64,000 nt of DNA from Pseudoscleropodium purum (lineage: Eukaryota > Streptophyta > Bryopsida > Hypnales > Brachytheciaceae), in assembly GCA_963969395.1 (NCBI GenBank), contig OZ017803.1:17546001-17610000 (forward strand). The letters are read 5' to 3'. Below are positions 59,208-64,000 of this stretch, piece by piece (the first letter of the stretch is position 1; each line of letters starts with the position of its first letter). Position numbers and translations under genes: made by a program. A model generated the notes under the pieces. That model saw only the letters and a program-made list of their open reading frames with translations, did not search any database and had not been told where the DNA came from.

Positions 59208-61583
59208 ACTAATTATTAAAAAAAAATTTAGTGAACTTGAACAAAATTGAATATTTGTACATAGTTTCTCATTTGGCTTTGTAGCCTACTTTCTTGCTAT
59301 TAATGTAATTTATAATTTAGCATACAATTGCACAAGGGTACATAATATCATGTCCAGTTTTCAAATCTCTAAAAGATGAAATGTTGATATGTTGAAGATG
59401 AAATGTACAAAGTGTGCTCAATATTGTTTATTGTTGTATAATACTTCACTTAGCATTGAACAGTCTAAGATGAGAAGTTATTATTGAAATCATGTTTTCA
59501 AACACAAATACAAATCTTAAAGTTATCATCAATATTTAGCTCTTAAAGATATGGAAAATCAAATTTTGGAAGTAACATTTTTTTTTTGTATTTGATTTAA
59601 AAGGGCGTCAATTGAGGTATACATTATTGAAAAGAGTTGGTATTCTTGAAGAGTTGAAGTTCATGACACATGACCTTCATTTGGATCATTATTGCACCTC
59701 TAGCATGTCTTAGAAGCTTCAAAATGGTCATGTAGTATGTGTGTATGGTGCCATATTTCATTATGATAAGGTTTGGATGTAAAAATGCTGGTCAACTAGA
59801 ATACATCAATCCAACTATTTATATCTTACCATTTTAGTACAATATTTGTATTATGGAGTCAAATATGGTAGAAATTAATATGATTTCCATAAACCTTCAA
59901 GAGTTAATCAATGTGGGAGGATGAACAAACATGCCTAGAGACTTTCTATATTGTATCCACTTAGCATTAGTTTTACCTAGATTCAGATTCAAATTTTCAA
60001 ATCATATTAAAAACTTCATTTCTAAATATAGATATAGATAATAGGTGCTAATGCCCTTATAAATTCCATGCAAGTACATTAAATATAACTTTTTTATATC
60101 ATGCTTGAATTTGTAGAAATATGGTGACAATATAATGTGTGTAGAAGTGTTTTAAAATTTAAATATACTGTAAGTGTAGGTCGAGGTTAGTACATCCTTA
60201 TATCAAATATTTTATTTTTTACAAATAATAAGGTTGGATAGATGCTAAAATCAGAATTTTTGTAAATGTTATTTTTATTCACCAAAAAATAAATATTTAT
60301 GAAAAATAAATCCCCTAAAACTTTTGCATTTATTTATAGAATTATTTTCTTCCAAACTTGCCCTATAACTATGATATACGCAATAGAAGTGCTATCACAA
60401 ACGTTTTGTAATATTCTTTGAATACATAATATAGTTTCAACAATAGTATAAAAGAAAATTGTACAAGATAGAAACACCTAGAACCAACATTTTTTCTAGT
60501 CCCACTATCTTCAAGGTTAAATGACCAAAAACATTGATGAGATTATTAGTAACCTAAAGAGAAATACAACCCATGTGGTTTCTTAATTTTCCAATGCTCT
60601 CGTAATATTTTATAAATTTTTGAAGTTGAGAATGTAGAAAAACCTATACACAACATTAGCCTCTCTTTGAACGGATGAAATTTCTCAACTTTCATTGGTT
60701 GCTTTAAAAAACTCATCACCTCTCATTGAAAGTTGTGGTAGTTTTTAGTCATGAAAGTGTTCATTCAAGGCCATTTTTTAGGTGATGGAGAATAAAAAAT
60801 GTTGCAATTGGGTGTGTCTACTTTAGCTTCTTGATTTGAGCACTGTACAACCATGAAAGGAGTTGAATTATCTCAAGTTAATTGGTAAACAACAAATCAT
60901 GTCTACAAGCTCTCAAACTTTGTCTATTTCCTACATTAAAAAGTAGATTTTAAATAATTGATATCATAACATTATTAACCAACTCTAGGTAGATCCTTGT
61001 GCTCCTTCCAAATGCCCCTTTGTTGAGTGGACAAATCAAATATGTTTCTAGCAAAATTAAATGAATCAACAAAGACTCTAACAAAAGAAATAAACTAGAT
61101 AGAGGTTAAGTTGAATCGATTCCCATGTATCATGAAGGAAGGATATAACAACTCTCTTTGGAATTCAAAGGGAAGAAGTTTGCATGTTGTAAAATGTTAC
61201 AATTTATTCACTTAGTAAGTGTCTTCATCTTAGGTTTTTATTTATAATTTAATAACTTAAAACATCAAAATGAGATTTATATGATTTGTAGAAATCATAC
61301 TAATTATATAAATGGTTAAAATAGTATGAAACTTTAAGCAAAATACAGATGATAGTAATAAACATTGTAGAATGATGCACTTTATGCTTGAGTTCAAATT
61401 AAAATTTAAGGATAGTATAATATTTTTTAAATAAGAGAAAAAAAAATTCAAAAATGAGTTTTTTCGAGCTTTAAAGACATTAAATTCAAAGTGCTTCAAA
61501 AATTGAAATTTTCACTATTTTTGAAATAGTCAAAATGAAGTAAAAAAATAGTTTGTAGAAGTTACATTTTTTTTTGTTGAACT
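59208..61583. other. AT-rich intergenic DNA
   Basis: No gene or bounded repeat recognised. Confidence 0.5.
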
Positions 61584-61861
61584 CATTAATGTTTTTTTCA
61601 GGCCCCTAAAAGACTATATTGGGTTTGTTCCCAAAACTATAAATAAGCATATTGCTATCCAAAATATAAAATAATGAAAAATATGAAATATGAAATGAAA
61701 AAATATGAAATAATATAAATAAACAAACAAATAAATATTTTCTGATTTTTAGGTACTCAGCCACATCAGATTGGTGATATGCTAGAGTTGGGAAGTTATT
61801 CCTTAGTTCTCGGCAATTTGGGAATTCATAGTCTTCTTTTGGCCTAAAAAATCTTCTAATG
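61584..61861. mobile_element. CATTAG-family MITE, copy 6
   Basis: Left end CATTAATGTTTTTTTCAGGCC; inverted right end CATTAGAAGATTTTTTAGGCC. Contains the CAGCCACATCAGATTGG block at 61759. The minus frame 61606-61869 is incidental. Confidence 0.7.
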
Positions 61862-62195
61862 AATGACAAAACTTAGTTACAAGAACTATAGGAAAATTAA
61901 GTGTTTGCCTTAGAAAATGCCCTTCCTATAACAACTTTACCAAGTGTATTTCTTTCCTTCCAAGATTTTTAAATACAAAATTTATTCCTTGGATTCCTAC
62001 AATTCTTCTTCAATTATAATCTTGAATAACACTAGCCCAATTTCCTTGGAATAGGATAAATCAAGGACTTGAATCCTACACCATTACTCTCTACAATGAT
62101 TTGCACAAATAGTATATATAAATAGAAAACAAAGGAGGCTTCTTGTAGTCAACAAGTTATGTCCAACTTGCAATGTACAATGGAAGGATGTAAAG

Positions 62196-62555
62196 CATTA
62201 GATGTTTTTTGAGGCCTTTAGAGATTGCAAGTTCCTAGATAATAAGAAACATGGAAATGTTGTCACATCAACAATCTGATGTGGTTAGGAGACTACCACA
62301 TCAAATAATATGATTTAATTTTTAAATAAATAAATTTAATTTAATTTTTAAATAAATAAATAAAATTTAATTTTTAAATAAATAAATAAAATTTAATTTT
62401 TAAATAAATAAATAAAATTTAATTTTTAAATAAATAAATAAAATAAAAATTTAAAAAATTTAAAATTATTTAATACTTTGGAAAATAGTAATTGGTTCAC
62501 AATTTGTGGAACAATAGTGAAAAGATTTTCTATAGGCCTTAAAATACATCTAATG
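62196..62555. mobile_element. CATTAG-family MITE, copy 7, with internal minisatellite
   Basis: Left end CATTAGATGTTTTTTGAGGCC and inverted right end CATTAGATGTATTTTAAGGCC. Interior words TCACATCAACAATCTGATGT and CTACCACATCAAA are family-typical. Its length is inflated by an internal tandem repeat. Confidence 0.78.
62312..62447. repeat. AT-only minisatellite, ~25-30-bp unit
   Basis: About five units of the form TTTAATTTTTAAATAAATAA plus a variable number of AAATA words, within the MITE copy at 62196-62555. Confidence 0.92.
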
Positions 62556-62734
62556 ATACAACATGCTTGTTCGTACCATTCAATTTTCTTTAATTTTTTG
62601 TAGTACACCTAGTTTTTTTTACTTTAACAAATTGTCTTTTGTAGTAGAAAAGCAATTTAGATCACAATTAGTTCCTTTAATGGTGAGTGAATGTGAACAC
62701 AAATTGTCTAAGGATTTGAATTGATGTGAGTAGC

Positions 62735-62938
62735 ATGCCACATTTAACTACTTTTGGATTATTCATTAAATTCTCGACTAAAGATTGTAGGGTCTCCCAA
62801 TCATAGGATTGAGAGTTCCTTGATGTTTTGCATAGACTTCTCAATGTTTTGCATTATCTCTTGATGATAATATTTTTCTCATAATGACCATTATTAATTT
62901 TAGACTTTCAAAAGTTCAAAAGTAGTTAAATATGGCAT
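62735..62938. mobile_element. MITE family with ATGCCACATTTAACTA ends, copy 2 (inverted)
   Basis: Left end ATGCCACATTTAACTACTTT; right end AAAGTAGTTAAATATGGCAT. The interior is the inverse of 5746-5952 (TTGCATTATCTCTTGATGAT, AATGACCATTATTA). Confidence 0.7.
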
Positions 62939-63369
62939 AAGCTCAAAATTTGTAAGTTGACATTTTTTTTTTTTCTCTCTTTCTCAATTTTCACTCTCAA
63001 CTTTTGGAACTCTCGTGGTGTCAATCTTTAGTGTAACCAGTTGTCAAATTGTACACTTTGAACTCCTTCAACAATTTTTATACAACTTGTCTTTGTAATT
63101 GTTTGTGAGTTGCTGCAGCATGAGTAATCCAATCAGATTGGATTCTTTGCTTGGAATCTACAATAGTTGTGTATGACAATTTGCATTGGTAACTTAGTCT
63201 AGAGATTGGATTAAGGTAGCGTGAGTATTCAACAAATTGTTGAGTTGAAATTGGATGCGATAGTTGAATGCGCTTGGGTGGTATCTTGTAGGATGGATAT
63301 ACTATTTATCTTAAGATTGAGATAGCATGTATTTGCAAATAGAATCAAGTCAAGTAGACCCTGGGTGTT
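62939..63369. other. Intergenic DNA, no gene seen
   Basis: Nothing assignable. Confidence 0.45.
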
Positions 63370-63822
63370 GAGTTAAAGTATGGGATGATGACCCATTTCC
63401 TACTACTTAAGGAATTCAGCATAATTGTTGGATGGGTGTATTCAGGGAAATATTTTTCCCATGCACAGAAATTGATTTAAGAAGGATTCAAAAAAAAATT
63501 TACATATTTTTTGGTCCAAATTGAAATTATTTTGAATTTTTTTCCTAAAGATTCTTTGCAACATATTCTTGTTATGTAGGTTGTTGTAATTCCAATCATA
63601 GGCTTGTTACAAAATTGATGTAAGTGATAATTATATACATGCCGTGATCATTCTATGCTTTCAATATACATCTCTTGGACAATTTTGTAGCTCCTACAGG
63701 TCTTGCCGTATGTGAGTTGTAATGTAAATAGAGCTATGATTGGAAATAGAGTAGCCTATAGTATGAAGGGGGGGGGGGGGGGGGGGGGGAGGGGGGGTCA
63801 TGGTCGGAAATGGGTTGCCTAC
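63370..63822 (+). repeat. Dispersed repeat D, copy 2
   Basis: Aligns with 17976-18360 (words listed there), with an extra segment of about 60 bp at 63635-63695. The coding-like WDDDPFPTT stretch is present but is followed by a stop. A G-run is inserted at 63768-63789. Confidence 0.65.
63768..63797 (+). repeat. Poly-G tract
   Basis: 22 consecutive G, one A, then 7 G. Such a run may form quadruplex structures and is also a common sequencing or assembly artefact. Confidence 0.95.
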
Positions 63823-64000
63823 TCTATGTCACTAAGAGGAGAATAATTTGTCGCACAATTGGAGTAGTTTAATTCTACCATTTTGTTAGTGGTGGGATAA
63901 TTGTTCAATTAACAAATTTTTGGACAAATGTGGAGCTCTATAACTTCAATAACTTGCATAACATATTCATGTCTTTGCATTAATTAGTGACCAATTGTCT

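Noticed and set aside
62312..62447. CRISPR-like or satellite array
   Set aside because: Units are AT-only, imperfect and without unique spacers; an ordinary minisatellite inside a MITE.

Overview
This is nuclear DNA of a land plant. The support is spliced genes with GT/AG introns, a cytosolic plant-type homocysteine S-methyltransferase, a protein with the plant-specific WRC zinc motif, a cadmium-induced AS8-like glycine-rich protein, and CACTA, PIF/Harbinger, hAT and Tc1/mariner-type transposon remnants. The very AT-rich, repeat-packed intergenic DNA with three genes in 64 kb suggests a large genome. A Tc1-type DD34E transposase relic and abundant TTAA-flanked elements hint at a non-flowering lineage, but the species cannot be fixed from the sequence.

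Three protein-coding genes are convincing. (1) On the minus strand at 24158-27012, a seven-exon homocysteine S-methyltransferase (349 aa), preceded by a probable 5'UTR intron and an upstream region made of three diverged tandem copies of one sequence. (2) On the plus strand at 50484-51074, a two-exon AS8-like small glycine-rich membrane-type protein (160 aa). (3) On the plus strand at 52939-57041, a six-exon probable nuclear protein (578 aa) joining a HARE-HTH-like winged helix to an AT-hook-like stretch and a WRC motif. Genes 2 and 3 lie head-to-tail 1.9 kb apart. There is no sign that the three genes act in one pathway.

The rest is mainly transposon sediment, resolved here into families by terminal repeats and target-site duplications. 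The most striking is a non-coding family of ~0.92-0.95 kb with CCCCTAAAG-type tips flanked by TTAA. It has six copies at 15.6, 35.7, 41.1, 43.3, 46.6 (reversed, truncated) and 47.4 kb, plus a related element at 3.15 kb. One copy sits inside another repeat whose unoccupied paralogue lies at 30.5 kb, which fixes the boundaries and the TTAA duplication. TTAA duplication with CCY tips is the piggyBac signature. A second MITE family (CATTAGAAGATTTTT tips) has seven copies. There are also a perfect hAT MITE (8-bp duplication) filled with GC-rich CGTCCG-like repeats, PIF/Harbinger MITEs (TTA/TAA duplications), a CACTA-type foldback (GAA duplication), a decayed Tc1 transposase gene, a decayed retrotransposon gag with three zinc knuckles, and two diverged copies of a large gene-less, LTR-like repeat at ~7.6-12.3 kb and ~38.5-43.2 kb.

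No CRISPR array, operon, rRNA or tRNA gene was recognised. All exon boundaries are conceptual, read from splice consensus and protein continuity. Repeat boundaries come from visual comparison of copies within the window.
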